In this document: in pieces, positions 8,710 to 19,414 of the stretch | Position numbering within the stretch: position 1 is the stretch's first letter | How the letters are laid out: each line of letters opens with the position of its first letter | Assembly: GCA_040220895.1 (NCBI GenBank) | Contig: JAVJVY010000017.1 | Span: 106,602-170,601 of the forward strand | Reading direction: 5' to 3' | Source: UBA11591 sp040220895 | Lineage (GTDB): Bacteria; Bacteroidota; Bacteroidia; Flavobacteriales_E; Vicingaceae | Length of the DNA: 64,000 nt | Notes under the pieces: generated by a model | Database searches by the model: none | What the model was told of the DNA's origin: nothing | What the model saw: only the letters and a program-made list of their open reading frames with translations | Made by a program: the position numbers and the translations under genes

Positions 8710-10992
8710 ATGAAAACATCCCGACTTAAGCGGGAAGCGCTTGAATACCATGAGAATGGTCGTCCCGGAAAAATTGAGATCCGACCGACTAAACCTTATT
8801 CGTCACAGCGTGACTTGTCGCTTGCATACTCTCCCGGCGTAGCTGAACCTTGCCTTGAAATTCAAAAAGATCCCGCCAATGCGTACCGTTACACAGGGAA
8901 GGGAAACTTAGTAGCAGTCATTTCAAACGGAACGGCAGTTTTAGGTCTTGGAAATATTGGAGCCTTAGCTTCCAAGCCCGTGATGGAAGGCAAAGCACTT
9001 CTCTTTAAAGTTTTTGCTGACATCGATGTATTCGACATAGAAATAAATGCCAAAGATGTAAACGATTTTGTCAATACAGTAAAAAACATCGCTCCGACAT
9101 TTGGAGGAATTAACCTGGAAGACATCAAGGCGCCTGAATCATTTGAAATAGAACGGCGACTCATTGAAGAGCTCGATATTCCTGTGATGCATGACGATCA
9201 ACACGGAACGGCCATCATAGCCAGTGCAGCCCTGACAAATGCCCTTGAATTAGCAGGCAAGAAGCTTTCAAAAGTTAAAATTGTTGTCAATGGAGCAGGT
9301 GCCGCCGCATTGGCTTGTGCCAAGTTATTTGTTTCCCTTGGAGCCAAGGAGAAACATATTTTCATGTTCGACAGCAAAGGATTGATCACTGCAGACAGGG
9401 GCGGATTAAGCAAAGATAAAGCTATGTTTGCCCAGGACGTTAAATCAATAAACTTACTCAATTGCCTGAAGGGTGCAGACGTGTTTCTGGGCCTTTCAAA
9501 AGGTGGAATATTGAATAAAAAGATGATTCAGGGAATGGCCGATGACCCCATTGTGTTTGCCCTGGCCAATCCCGACCCTGAGATCCCGTATAAAGATGCC
9601 AAAGCTTCCAGGCCGGACGCAATAGTGGCAACCGGAAGATCGGACACACCAAATCAGGTCAATAATGTGCTGGGCTTCCCTTTTATTTTCAGAGGCGCAC
9701 TCGACGTAAGGGCAACTACCATTAATGAAGCCATGAAACTGGCTGCGGTCAAAGCCATTGCGGACATAGCCAAGGAACGGGTTCCCGAGGTGGTAAATGC
9801 CGCTTACCGATCTAAAAACCTCATTTTTGGAAGGGAATTCATAATTCCTAAACCACTGGATCCTAGGTTAATAACAAGAATTGCCCCGGCTGTGGCAAGA
9901 GCTGCGATGGATTCCGGTGTCGCTAAACAACCCATTCTTGATTGGGAAATGTATGAACGCGAATTAAGCGACAGATTGGGTTTAGATAATAAGTTTATCA
10001 GAGGCATTACTCAACGCGCCAAATCAGATAGTTTGCAACGAGTAGTATTTGCTGAAGCTGACACCTATAAAATATTGAAAGCGGCACAGATAGTGCATGA
10101 TGATGGTATTGCGATTCCAATCTTACTGGGGAATAAAAAGACCATAGCCAAATTGATCAAAGAGAATCGTTTGGATCTTGAAGGCATTGAAATAATAGAC
10201 CCAAAACAAGACGATCAGGAAGAAAGGCGCAGGGAATTTGGTGAAATCCTGTTCAAGAAAAGAAAAAGAAAAGGTTACACCCTTTATGAAGCCATCGAAG
10301 CTATGCGCGGCCGTTCTTACTACGGAAACATGATGGTTGAAGTTGGACAGGCCGATGCCTTTATTTCGGGCTTGACCAGAAATTATCCAACAGCCATTCG
10401 ACCGGCCCTCGAGATAATAGGGAAGGAGGAAGGAGTAAGGAGAATTGCGGGGATGCACATTATTTGGACCAAGAAAGGAGGTCCATTCTTTTTTGCGGAT
10501 ACCACAGTGAACATTGACCCTTCTGCCCAAGACCTTGTTGACATTGCAGTTTTGGTTGATCGCAGCGTACGCCGATTCAGGTTAGAACCTAAGATTGCCA
10601 TGCTTTCATATTCAAACTTTGGTTCGGTATTTTCAGATGAATCGAAAAAAATCGGCTCAGCTATTTCCATTTTGCATAAACAGCATCCCGAAGTAGTTGT
10701 TGAAGGTGAGATTCAAGCAAATTTTGCCCTTGACCAGGAACTTCGCAATGAGGTATTCCCTTTTAATGAATTGGCCGAACATAAGACCAATACACTGATA
10801 TTTCCAAACCTGACCGCAGGGAACATAGCATACAAGCTGATCAATGAACTCGGTGAGGCAGAAATGATCGGCCCCATCCTGCTTGGACTCAATAAGCCGG
10901 TACACATTTTACAAATGGGAAGTTCGGTCAGAGAAATCGTAAATATGGTGACCCTGGCCGTGGCCGATGCCCAAACAAGAAAAGAATCATGA
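8710..10992 (+). CDS. maeB: NADP-dependent malic enzyme fused to a phosphotransacetylase-like domain
   Basis: The 760-residue protein decarboxylates malate to pyruvate. Residues about 18-150 are the malic enzyme N domain (SLAYSPGVAEPCLEI), about 163-400 the NAD(P)-binding domain (MHDDQHGTAIIASAAL, VVNGAGAAALACAK), and about 430-755 a phosphotransacetylase-like domain (SYSNFGSVFSDES), which in this family is regulatory and binds acetyl-CoA. The length agrees with MaeB of other bacteria. Its last 4 bases overlap the ruvA start (ATGA), so the two are cotranslated. The start is the first ATG after a 62-base divergent gap with the sirtuin. Confidence 0.96.
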   Translation: MKTSRLKREALEYHENGRPGKIEIRPTKPYSSQRDLSLAYSPGVAEPCLEIQKDPANAYRYTGKGNLVAVISNGTAVLGLGNIGALASKPVMEGKALLFKVFADIDVFDIEINAKDVNDFVNTVKNIAPTFGGINLEDIKAPESFEIERRLIEELDIPVMHDDQHGTAIIASAALTNALELAGKKLSKVKIVVNGAGAAALACAKLFVSLGAKEKHIFMFDSKGLITADRGGLSKDKAMFAQDVKSINLLNCLKGADVFLGLSKGGILNKKMIQGMADDPIVFALANPDPEIPYKDAKASRPDAIVATGRSDTPNQVNNVLGFPFIFRGALDVRATTINEAMKLAAVKAIADIAKERVPEVVNAAYRSKNLIFGREFIIPKPLDPRLITRIAPAVARAAMDSGVAKQPILDWEMYERELSDRLGLDNKFIRGITQRAKSDSLQRVVFAEADTYKILKAAQIVHDDGIAIPILLGNKKTIAKLIKENRLDLEGIEIIDPKQDDQEERRREFGEILFKKRKRKGYTLYEAIEAMRGRSYYGNMMVEVGQADAFISGLTRNYPTAIRPALEIIGKEEGVRRIAGMHIIWTKKGGPFFFADTTVNIDPSAQDLVDIAVLVDRSVRRFRLEPKIAMLSYSNFGSVFSDESKKIGSAISILHKQHPEVVVEGEIQANFALDQELRNEVFPFNELAEHKTNTLIFPNLTAGNIAYKLINELGEAEMIGPILLGLNKPVHILQMGSSVREIVNMVTLAVADAQTRKES

Positions 10993-11570
10993 TTGCACGA
11001 ATAGAAGGAAAGCTTGTTGAAAAGAATCCGGCATACGTTATCATTGATTGCCATGGAGTAGGTTATCAATTGAACATTAGTTTGCACACCTATTCAGCTT
11101 TGCCAAATACAGGCAATGCCATTCTACATGTTCAGCAGATCATTCGCGATGATGCTCATTTGCTCTATGGTTTTCACAGCAAGGCGGAAAAGGACATATT
11201 CAACCTGTTGATCTCTGTTTCAGGTGTAGGTGCCTCTTCGGCAAATTTGATATTGTCTGCCATGGGCCCAGAAGAAGTTCAGGAATCCATTGTTCATGGT
11301 GATGTGGGGGCTCTCAAAGGAGTAAAGGGCATCGGAAATAAAACTGCTGAACGCATCATAGTCGATCTGCGTGATAAACTGAATAAGGATGCAATTACCG
11401 ATATTTCGCCGGGGACGGGCAATAGCCTGAGGAATGAAGCGTTATCAGCATTGGTGATGCTGGGTTACAATAAAGCTGTTGCCGAAAAAAGTTTGCTGAG
11501 GGTAATGAAAGACAACAGCGAGCTTTCTTCTGCAGAGCAATTGGTTAAGGCAGTTCTAAAGGGAATTTAA
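10989..11570 (+). CDS. ruvA: Holliday junction branch migration protein RuvA
   Basis: The 193-residue protein has the RuvA N-terminal OB fold (MIARIEGKLVEKNPAYVIIDCHGVGYQL), the tandem helix-hairpin-helix domain (LLISVSGVGASSANLIL and LKGVKGIGNKTAERIIVDL) and the C-terminal RuvB-binding domain (EALSALVMLGYNKAVAEKSL). It tetramerises on Holliday junctions and loads the RuvB motor. ruvB is not in the window. It overlaps maeB by 4 bases and is 22 bases before sprA. The order ruvA-sprA-gcvH is one I know from other Bacteroidota. Confidence 0.97.
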   Translation: MIARIEGKLVEKNPAYVIIDCHGVGYQLNISLHTYSALPNTGNAILHVQQIIRDDAHLLYGFHSKAEKDIFNLLISVSGVGASSANLILSAMGPEEVQESIVHGDVGALKGVKGIGNKTAERIIVDLRDKLNKDAITDISPGTGNSLRNEALSALVMLGYNKAVAEKSLLRVMKDNSELSSAEQLVKAVLKGI

Positions 11571-11592
11571 CACCGGAAATTTTCTGAATTTG

Positions 11593-14500
11593 ATGAATCT
11601 ATTGACATTCAGCTCACTGCTGAGACGTTTGAGGCGTTGCCCATCGGGCGGTGTTTTGATTGTCCTTTTGTGGTTTACTTTGAGTCAATCGGTTCAGGCA
11701 CAAGGCACGGATGTCAATGAAGATGACAGCACTGAAACCGAACTCCTTTTCCCATTTAAAGATAACTCCAACGAAGGACGTCCGGGGGGAACTCAAAACG
11801 GAATGTATCTGAAAGAACCTTCAAACATAAAGGGGCAGTTCGTTTACGATCCCACCACCGATTCTTACATCTATGTTCAGAAAATGGGCGACATGGATTA
11901 CCGTAGTCCGGCATCGATGAGTCTGGAAGAATACCTCGAGTACGATCTAAAAAAAAATGAACGAGAGTTTTTCAGGGAGAAGTCCAGAGAAGTGGACAAG
12001 AGCACGGGAGCGGGCTTTCGTCCAAAACTCTATGTGGAAGGAAAGGCATTTGACCGAATTTTTGGAGGTAATACCATAGATATCAGACCCCAGGGTTCTG
12101 CCGAGGTTTCGTTTGGCTTAAATACCACCCGGCGAGACAATCCCGCCATTCCCGAGAATCAGCGCCGAACGACCAATTTTGATTTCGATGAAAAGATTCA
12201 ATTGAATGTGGTAGGTAGCATTGGTGATAAATTGAAGATATCAACGAGTTACAATACAGAAGCCACCTTTGATTTTGAAAACCAAACCAAGATCGAATAT
12301 ACAGGCTATGAAGATGAGATCATCCAGAAAATTGAATTGGGGAATGTTGCACTTCCTCTGCGTAGCTCACTTATTCAAGGCTCGCAGACGCTTTTCGGCG
12401 TAAAGACTGAATTAAAGTTCGGTAGGATGCGTGTAACCTCAATTTTCAGTCAGGAAAAAGGGGAGCGAAAAGAAGTAAATGTAAGCGGGGGTTCACAGAC
12501 ATCGGATTTTGAATTATCTGCCTCGGATTACGAGGACAATCAGCACTACTTCCTTGGACACTACTTCAGGGACAGATACAACAGAGCCCTGAGTGATCTT
12601 CCAAATGTCATTTCCGCATTCAGGATCATAAAAGCCGAGGTTTGGGTGACCCAGGCGGGAGGTCAGATCGAGAATGCCCGAAATGTGATCGCCTTCACAG
12701 ATCTTGGGGAAAGCCGCCGCGATGTTACTCGCACTGGACCCCCTTTCCGCGCCACTGGACGTGACATCGCAGATAACTTTGAATCGAACAACCTTTACAC
12801 CATACTGACCAGTACTGATGCATCTCCCCTAACGTCATCTCAACAACAGACCATTCGCGGATTTTCAGGAGCGAAAGACGTTCTTGAAAACACACTTGGA
12901 ATGGTTCCAGCAAGGGATTTTGAAGCCTTTGAAGGGGTACGGCTGAATCAAACCGAATTCAATTTGAATGAACAGTTGGGTTATATATCATTGAACCGGA
13001 AAATGGACCCGCAAGACATCCTTGGAGTGGCCTATGAGTATATCCTGAATGACCGTACCTACCGGGTAGGGGAATTGAGTAACAATGCCGGAGAGATACA
13101 GGATGCCATTTATGTTAAGCTGTTAAAATCAACCTTGACGAATACCGACATCCCACTATGGGATTTGATGATGAAAAACGTTTATTACCTGAATGCTTTT
13201 GGAATTTCGCGCGAGGACTTTCGTTTCGAAATCTGGTACCTCGATTCGGACGTCGGTGTCGAACTTCCGTTTATTGCTGAAGGCCCAATCAAGAATCAAT
13301 TATTGATTCAGGTGACCGAACTCGATAACCTGGATTACTACAATGCCAAGCAAGAAGACGGGGAATTTGATTACGTGGAGGGAATCACCATACGACCTGA
13401 CAAAGGCCGGGTATACTTTCCGGTGGTAGAACCATTCGGCTCACACCTTCGCAAGCGCCTTGTAGATCCTGACCTTGGTGATAAATACGCCTTTGACTCC
13501 CTGTATTCCACCATAAAGGCCTTGGCCGAGCTCGACGCAAACAAGAATCGATTTTATATCAAGGGCTCGTACAAGTCGAGTTCGGGTTCGGAAATTCGGT
13601 TGAATTCCTTTAATATCCCTCAGGGATCTGTGGTAGTTACAGCCGGAGGTGTCAGGTTGACGGAAAACGTAGATTACAGCGTTAATTACAGTTTTGGAAC
13701 AGTAACCATCCTAAACCAAGGGCTGTTGAATTCTAACACGCCCATTAAAGTTTCTCTGGAAAGTAATTCACTTTTTAACATACAAACCAAAACCTTGTTG
13801 GGGACAAGGGTTGACTACGACATTGACGAGAATACCAAGGTGGGTGGTACGGTGCTAAACCTGACCGAGCGCCCACTCACCAATAAGGTGAATATCGGTG
13901 ACGAAGCCATTTCCAATACCATCGTTGGAGTAGATGGATCGTATTCCATGGAAGCGCCAATACTGACTAAAATAGCAGATGCCCTGCCACTATTCGATAC
14001 CAAAGAAAAATCAAGGGTGAATACTACAGCAGAATTCGCCTATTTGATTCCCGGTAACAGCCGGGCCATAACGAAAGAAGGGGTTGCATATATTGACGAT
14101 TTTGAAGGGAGTCAATCGCAGATTGATGTGAAGCAGGTTTTTAACTGGCGACTGGCCAGCACACCGAGGGGACAGCCACAGGAATTTCCCGAAACACAGG
14201 GCCCGGGAAATAATACGCGGTATGGATTTAACAGAGCTAAATTGGCCTGGTATGTGATAGACCCCTTGTTTTTTAATCCTGACGACGCTCGGCTTCCCGA
14301 TAACATTACACCCGAAATGCAGGCTAATGCCTACACGAAAGAGGTTCAGCAGAACGACATTTTTCCTTTGAAGTCTTTTGATCAGACCCTGATCGGAAAT
14401 ATACCCGTGCTGGATCTGGCCTATTATCCCAAAGAAAGGGGTCAATACAATTTTGACACTCCCCTGGGTGAGCCCGGTATCTCGGATGGTTTGGAATCTG

Positions 14501-17500
14501 ATGGTAGTTTAAGGAATCCTCAATCCCGCTGGGGTGGATTGATGCGCGATATGACTACCACCGACTTTGAAGAATCCAACATCGAGTTTTTACAGTTTTG
14601 GGTGCTGGATCCTTTTATCGATCAGGATTACTCAGATGTTTTTGGAGGAGTCCAGCCTCCTACAGGTGGTGATCTTTATTTCAACTTCGGTGAAGTGAGT
14701 GAGGACATTTTGAGGGACGACCGAAAGAGCTACGAGAACGGATTTCCCTATCCGGGCAATGATTCCCCCATTGATTCAACTGCCTGGGGAAGGGTTCCCA
14801 CCAACAAAGTAATTGTTAACGCCTTTGACAACCTGCCCGAAGCGAGGCCTTTTCAGGACATTGGGCTTGATGGTTTGAACGACCAGGACGAAGCAACATT
14901 TCACAGCGATTTTGTGACTTCTATTCAAGGCCTCGATCCCACTGCTGTGCAGCAAATATTGCAGGATCCCGCCGCCGATAACTTCAGGTATTTCAGAGAT
15001 GCCAGTGATTCCAGAAATGAAAACATTGCCCAGCGTTACAAAGACTACAATGGATTAGAAGGAAACTCACCTGTAAGTACGGGTGATTTCGCGGCTTCTT
15101 CAACCACTCTGCCCGACATCGAAGACATTAATCGCGACAATACTTCCAGTTCAAACGAGGCCTATTACCAGTATCGCATCCCTGTCAATCGCGGAGTATT
15201 TACCCCAAGCAATGTTGGAAATGACTACATAACAAACGTAGTAGAAACGCCGGAAGGACATAATTGGTACCAATTTAAAATACCGCTGCGCAACCCCGAT
15301 CAGGTGATCGGCGAGATCAAGGATTTTAAGGCAATCCGGTTTATGCGAATGTACATGAAGGGCTTTGATGCTCCTGTCATATTGCGTTTCGCAAGAATGG
15401 ACTTGATCAGGGGTGAATGGAGGCGTTATTTTGGTGACCTGCGTGAAGACGGTGAATATATTCAAGGCGAAGAAGACGATACCCGATTCGAATTAAACGC
15501 CGTGAACATCGAGGAAAATTCCAGCAGAGAGCCAGTCAACTATGTCTTACCTCCTGGTATTGAGCGCGAGATCGACTTTGGGACATCGAATCTTCAGCAA
15601 TTAAACGAACAGTCCCTGTCGCTCAGGGCGTGTGAATTAAACGACGGTTCTTCCAGGGCGGCATTTAGAAACATGGGTCTGGATATCAGGCAATACAAGC
15701 GCCTTAAAATGTATGTCCACCTCGAAGACGGAACGTCCGAACAATACCTCTCAGACAATAGATTAAAATTCGGTGACATTACTGTCATATTACGTATGGG
15801 TGCGGATTTTGAGAATAACTACTACGAATACGAAGTTCCACTTGCCCCTTCAGTGTGGGGCGTGAATACCCGAGAAGCAGTGTGGCCGGAATTGAACAAC
15901 ATTGATGTTGCACTCGATGAATTCACCGATGTCAAGTTGCGCCGGGATGCGGCCGGCGCGAGTAAAACCGCCATTTATGAGCAACGGGTTAACAACCGGG
16001 TCATTCGGGTGAAAGGGTCGCCAAACATTGCAACCGTCAAAGTTTTAATGGTAGGATTGAAAAACCCGAAGAAAGGCAGTTTGCCGGGTTTTGACGACGA
16101 TGGTCGTTCCAAATGTGCCGAAGTCTGGGTGAATGAATTGCGTGTTTCTGACTTCAATAACAGCGGTGGTTGGGCGACCACGGCATCGGTCAAGGCCAAT
16201 TTGGCCGATCTGGCGACCATGTCTCTGGGGGCAAATATGAGCACACCTGGTTTTGGGAGCATTAGTCAAAAGTTGAATGAACGCCAACAGGAAACCCGGC
16301 AGTCTTACGACTTTTCGACCAACGTCGAACTTGGAAAGTTCACCCAAGATGCTCTTTCAATTCCAATGTATTTCAGGTTTTCCGAAAGTTGGGTTAAGCC
16401 AAGGTACTTGCCACTGAACCCCGATATCGAAACCGAAGACTTGCAAAATTCAGACTTGTTTACCCAGGAGGAAAAGGATGAGATACTAAAAGCAAACATT
16501 ACTTATCAGAACAATCGAAGTATAAATTTCACCAACGTAAAGGTCAATAACCCGAAGGGAAAAACAAAACAACACATGTACGATATTCAGAACTTCTCAT
16601 TTACCTATTCTTACAACCTGGATAAATTCAGGGACGTTCAATTGGAATACGAGAATAAACGAACCCACCGAGGAAACATCCTCTGGGCTTACAACGCCAA
16701 ACCAAAGAACTACCAGCCTTTTCAGCGAGCCAAATGGGCCAAATCGCCCATGATGCGATTGGTGAAGGATTTTAACTTTTACCTTGTTCCCAGGCAGTAT
16801 TCATTCTCGACAACGGTTGATCGGGGGTACAATGAAAAAAAACTCAGGCAAACCAATCCGTTTTATGACCCCAGACCGTATTATAGAAAACGATTCAATT
16901 GGGACAGAACCTATGGGCTTCGATACGACATTACTAGAGGCCTGAAATTTTCGTATGATGCATCAAACAATGCCTTAATCGAAGAAACCGAAGGGATAGT
17001 GGATAGGGACGACACAAGTTACGGGCGATGGAGAGAAACGGTAATGAAGAGTTTGCGAGAATTTGGAACAAACCTTCGCTACCAGCAAAACTTCACCATC
17101 GACTATTCCATTCCCATAAACAAGTTCCCGATGACAGATTGGTTGAATCTGAGTACAAGCTACAATGGTGGTTACTACTGGGACCGAGCGGCCATCGGTT
17201 CAGAAACGTACGGTAACGAGATTAGAAACTCGTCTTCGTTGAGGTGGAATTCCAGTTGGAACTTGAACCGACTTTATGGGAAGAATGATTACCTGAAACG
17301 CTTGGAGGCGAGTGGAAAGGGAAGAAATAAAGGTAAGATACAAAAGCCGAAAGAAAAACAGAAGGAAGGGAAGAAAGAGCCCCCAAAACCACCCGAAAAT
17401 TCCCTGAAACCCGCCGGGAAAAACGACAAGAAGAAAGATGAGAAAAAGAAGGACGACGATAAGTACCGCCCGCTGACGGCGCTGGATTACATTGCCAAAC

Positions 17501-18906
17501 TTGCAACCGGTGTCAAGGAAATTTCGGGGACCTACACCAAATCTACAGGAACCACGCTTCCTGGATATAATCAGAACAACGGAATGCTGGGTTTTAGTCC
17601 CGGATGGTCTGCTCCGGGTGCCCCATTTGTTGTTGGAAGAAAGCAAGACACTTCGTTTGCCATTAATGCCAACAACAACGGCTGGCTTGTCAAGAACAAC
17701 CCCGATTACCGGTATAATTTTACTAATACCGATGGGGACAACTACACCTACCGGGTAAATATTCGCCCGATCAATAATATGCGGATTGAACTGAACGGAG
17801 CAAAGAACTACAGCCTGAACACAAACATGGGTTTCACATACTTTGATACCGTGGAATTGAGCACCGGAAGCCCGGTGGTTTACAATAATTACTTATTCGA
17901 GAATGCCATTCAGACGGGTAGTTTCAGCGTATCAACCCTTTCTTATAAAACAGCTTTTGCCAGGGACGACCGAACTAATTACAATTCGAGTGTTTTTGAT
18001 AAATTCAATGAATTCCGGCCAATTGCCTCACGAAAACTTGCGGCCGACAGGGCGCTCAGGGACACCACATATCAGGGCAGCTTAGGGGTCAATAATTATT
18101 ACAATGAATATGGCCCAACTCAACAAGAGGTTTTGATTTCTTCTTTTCTTGCCGCTTACACCGGAAAAAGCGATGTTGACATAGGTCCGGCCCGGGATTT
18201 CAGACGATTATTCCCCTTGCCTAACTGGAGTATCACCTATGATGGGATTGGTAAGTTGAAGTTCCTTCAAAAGTATTTTCAGAGCATTACGGTGAATCAT
18301 CGATACCGATCCACCTTTAATGTATCTTCATTTACCACCAACAATTTGGTCATCGGTGAAAACGACAGCGTTTTGACAAACGACATTGCCACTGGCAACT
18401 ACATTCCCAAGTATCAGATTTCAGTAGTATCGATTACCGAAATGTTCAGCCCTTTCTTTGACATCGATTTTAACTGGAAAAACGGCCTTCTTCTTGGATT
18501 TGAGTATAAACGGGACCGGAACGTCAGCATGAGTACGGTTAACAATCAGATCACCGAAGTCAAGGGTGAAGAATTCATTGTCAGCATCGGGTATACCTTC
18601 AGGGATATCCGCATCACTTTTACCGGTAATACCAAGGCCGATCCCAAGGACATAGTTACCCGTTTGGATATTTCCTCAAGAGAGAATTATACCATTTTGC
18701 GAAGCATCGGTGAAGAAGTGAACAGTCAACCTGGAAGTGGCCAAAATGTGGTGTCAATAAAGTTTACTGCCGACCTGGCCATGAGCCCTAAATTCAATAT
18801 TAGAGGATTTTATGACCGCATTGTCACCAACCCTTTTATTTCCAATTCATTTCCCACTGCCTCTTCCAATTATGGAATTTCCCTTCGGTTCTCCCTTGCA
18901 CAATAA
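11593..18906 (+). CDS. sprA: T9SS outer-membrane translocon SprA
   Basis: The product (2437 residues from ATG 11593; a TTG three bases earlier is the alternative) is SprA/Sov, the giant barrel that forms the protein-conducting pore of the type IX secretion system and is needed for gliding in motile species. A signal peptide (about 1-37, ending SVQAQ) is followed by SprA hallmarks: FRPKLYVEGKAFDRIFGG, GGNTIDIRPQGSAEVSFG, IDDFEGSQSQIDVK and the final barrel strands to YGISLRFSLAQ. The length fits the family (about 2300-2500). A lysine-rich low-complexity insert lies at residues about 1907-1957. It serves the sorting-domain proteins at 5937-7901, and probably others elsewhere. Confidence 0.97.
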   Translation: MNLLTFSSLLRRLRRCPSGGVLIVLLWFTLSQSVQAQGTDVNEDDSTETELLFPFKDNSNEGRPGGTQNGMYLKEPSNIKGQFVYDPTTDSYIYVQKMGDMDYRSPASMSLEEYLEYDLKKNEREFFREKSREVDKSTGAGFRPKLYVEGKAFDRIFGGNTIDIRPQGSAEVSFGLNTTRRDNPAIPENQRRTTNFDFDEKIQLNVVGSIGDKLKISTSYNTEATFDFENQTKIEYTGYEDEIIQKIELGNVALPLRSSLIQGSQTLFGVKTELKFGRMRVTSIFSQEKGERKEVNVSGGSQTSDFELSASDYEDNQHYFLGHYFRDRYNRALSDLPNVISAFRIIKAEVWVTQAGGQIENARNVIAFTDLGESRRDVTRTGPPFRATGRDIADNFESNNLYTILTSTDASPLTSSQQQTIRGFSGAKDVLENTLGMVPARDFEAFEGVRLNQTEFNLNEQLGYISLNRKMDPQDILGVAYEYILNDRTYRVGELSNNAGEIQDAIYVKLLKSTLTNTDIPLWDLMMKNVYYLNAFGISREDFRFEIWYLDSDVGVELPFIAEGPIKNQLLIQVTELDNLDYYNAKQEDGEFDYVEGITIRPDKGRVYFPVVEPFGSHLRKRLVDPDLGDKYAFDSLYSTIKALAELDANKNRFYIKGSYKSSSGSEIRLNSFNIPQGSVVVTAGGVRLTENVDYSVNYSFGTVTILNQGLLNSNTPIKVSLESNSLFNIQTKTLLGTRVDYDIDENTKVGGTVLNLTERPLTNKVNIGDEAISNTIVGVDGSYSMEAPILTKIADALPLFDTKEKSRVNTTAEFAYLIPGNSRAITKEGVAYIDDFEGSQSQIDVKQVFNWRLASTPRGQPQEFPETQGPGNNTRYGFNRAKLAWYVIDPLFFNPDDARLPDNITPEMQANAYTKEVQQNDIFPLKSFDQTLIGNIPVLDLAYYPKERGQYNFDTPLGEPGISDGLESDGSLRNPQSRWGGLMRDMTTTDFEESNIEFLQFWVLDPFIDQDYSDVFGGVQPPTGGDLYFNFGEVSEDILRDDRKSYENGFPYPGNDSPIDSTAWGRVPTNKVIVNAFDNLPEARPFQDIGLDGLNDQDEATFHSDFVTSIQGLDPTAVQQILQDPAADNFRYFRDASDSRNENIAQRYKDYNGLEGNSPVSTGDFAASSTTLPDIEDINRDNTSSSNEAYYQYRIPVNRGVFTPSNVGNDYITNVVETPEGHNWYQFKIPLRNPDQVIGEIKDFKAIRFMRMYMKGFDAPVILRFARMDLIRGEWRRYFGDLREDGEYIQGEEDDTRFELNAVNIEENSSREPVNYVLPPGIEREIDFGTSNLQQLNEQSLSLRACELNDGSSRAAFRNMGLDIRQYKRLKMYVHLEDGTSEQYLSDNRLKFGDITVILRMGADFENNYYEYEVPLAPSVWGVNTREAVWPELNNIDVALDEFTDVKLRRDAAGASKTAIYEQRVNNRVIRVKGSPNIATVKVLMVGLKNPKKGSLPGFDDDGRSKCAEVWVNELRVSDFNNSGGWATTASVKANLADLATMSLGANMSTPGFGSISQKLNERQQETRQSYDFSTNVELGKFTQDALSIPMYFRFSESWVKPRYLPLNPDIETEDLQNSDLFTQEEKDEILKANITYQNNRSINFTNVKVNNPKGKTKQHMYDIQNFSFTYSYNLDKFRDVQLEYENKRTHRGNILWAYNAKPKNYQPFQRAKWAKSPMMRLVKDFNFYLVPRQYSFSTTVDRGYNEKKLRQTNPFYDPRPYYRKRFNWDRTYGLRYDITRGLKFSYDASNNALIEETEGIVDRDDTSYGRWRETVMKSLREFGTNLRYQQNFTIDYSIPINKFPMTDWLNLSTSYNGGYYWDRAAIGSETYGNEIRNSSSLRWNSSWNLNRLYGKNDYLKRLEASGKGRNKGKIQKPKEKQKEGKKEPPKPPENSLKPAGKNDKKKDEKKKDDDKYRPLTALDYIAKLATGVKEISGTYTKSTGTTLPGYNQNNGMLGFSPGWSAPGAPFVVGRKQDTSFAINANNNGWLVKNNPDYRYNFTNTDGDNYTYRVNIRPINNMRIELNGAKNYSLNTNMGFTYFDTVELSTGSPVVYNNYLFENAIQTGSFSVSTLSYKTAFARDDRTNYNSSVFDKFNEFRPIASRKLAADRALRDTTYQGSLGVNNYYNEYGPTQQEVLISSFLAAYTGKSDVDIGPARDFRRLFPLPNWSITYDGIGKLKFLQKYFQSITVNHRYRSTFNVSSFTTNNLVIGENDSVLTNDIATGNYIPKYQISVVSITEMFSPFFDIDFNWKNGLLLGFEYKRDRNVSMSTVNNQITEVKGEEFIVSIGYTFRDIRITFTGNTKADPKDIVTRLDISSRENYTILRSIGEEVNSQPGSGQNVVSIKFTADLAMSPKFNIRGFYDRIVTNPFISNSFPTASSNYGISLRFSLAQ

Positions 18907-18936
18907 TTGGGTTTGATGAACAACAAGGCAAAACGA

Positions 18937-18967
18937 GGTGAAGGGATTTTGCCCGGGACCTTTTTTT
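18937..18967 (+). terminator. Possible weak terminator after sprA
   Basis: GGT (18937-18939) and GGG pair with CCC and ACC (18958-18960) around an internal loop, followed by seven T. The stem is imperfect, so this is tentative. Confidence 0.35.
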
Positions 18968-19000
18968 CATCTTTGAATAAGGACCATTGGATGTAAATAT

Positions 19001-19008
19001 TATTTTTG
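19001..19008 (+). promoter_or_regulatory. Candidate -7 element (TATTTTTG) for gcvH
   Basis: Exact TAnnTTTG match 28 bases before the gcvH ATG. A TTTG at 18972-18975 lies 25 bases upstream, slightly far for the -33 element. Confidence 0.5.
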
Positions 19009-19036
19009 ACTTTCTTAAAACACTAACACTTCAGAC

Positions 19037-19414
19037 ATGAATGTTCCAAATGAGTTAAAATACACCAAAGATCACGAATGGATTCGGGTAGAAGGTGATG
19101 TAGCCACGATTGGCATCACCGATTACGCCCAGGGTGAATTGGGTGATATTGTCTACGTAGAAATTGAAACAGTGGGTGAAAGCCTGGATAGCGAAGAAGT
19201 GTTTGGCACAGTTGAAGCCGTTAAAACAGTATCTGATTTGTTTATGCCGGTTTCGGGTGAAGTCATTGAAATGAATGAAGCGCTTGAAGCATCACCTGAA
19301 AGTGTCAACACGGATCCTTATGGGAGTGGTTGGATGGTCAAAGTTAAGATGTCTGACATTTCTCAGGTAGAAAACCTGCTGACCTCTGAGGCTTACGAGC
19401 AAAGCATTGCTTAG
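19037..19414 (+). CDS. gcvH: Glycine cleavage system H protein
   Basis: The 125-residue protein carries the lipoyl arm that shuttles the aminomethyl group between the P, T and L proteins of glycine cleavage. The lipoylated lysine is Lys63 in GTVEAVKTVSDLF; the N-terminal KYTKDHEWIRVEGD and the ITDYAQGELGDIVYVE strand are classic. The length is normal. It follows sprA after 130 bases with its own promoter, and it overlaps the next gene by 8 bases. Genes for GcvP and GcvT are not in the window. Confidence 0.97.
   Translation: MNVPNELKYTKDHEWIRVEGDVATIGITDYAQGELGDIVYVEIETVGESLDSEEVFGTVEAVKTVSDLFMPVSGEVIEMNEALEASPESVNTDPYGSGWMVKVKMSDISQVENLLTSEAYEQSIA

Noticed and set aside
10123..10530. 135-codon ORF on the minus strand within maeB
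   Set aside because: It is antisense to conserved malic enzyme/phosphotransacetylase sequence and has no domain of its own.
14011..14445. 144-codon ORF on the minus strand within sprA
   Set aside because: It is antisense to conserved SprA sequence.
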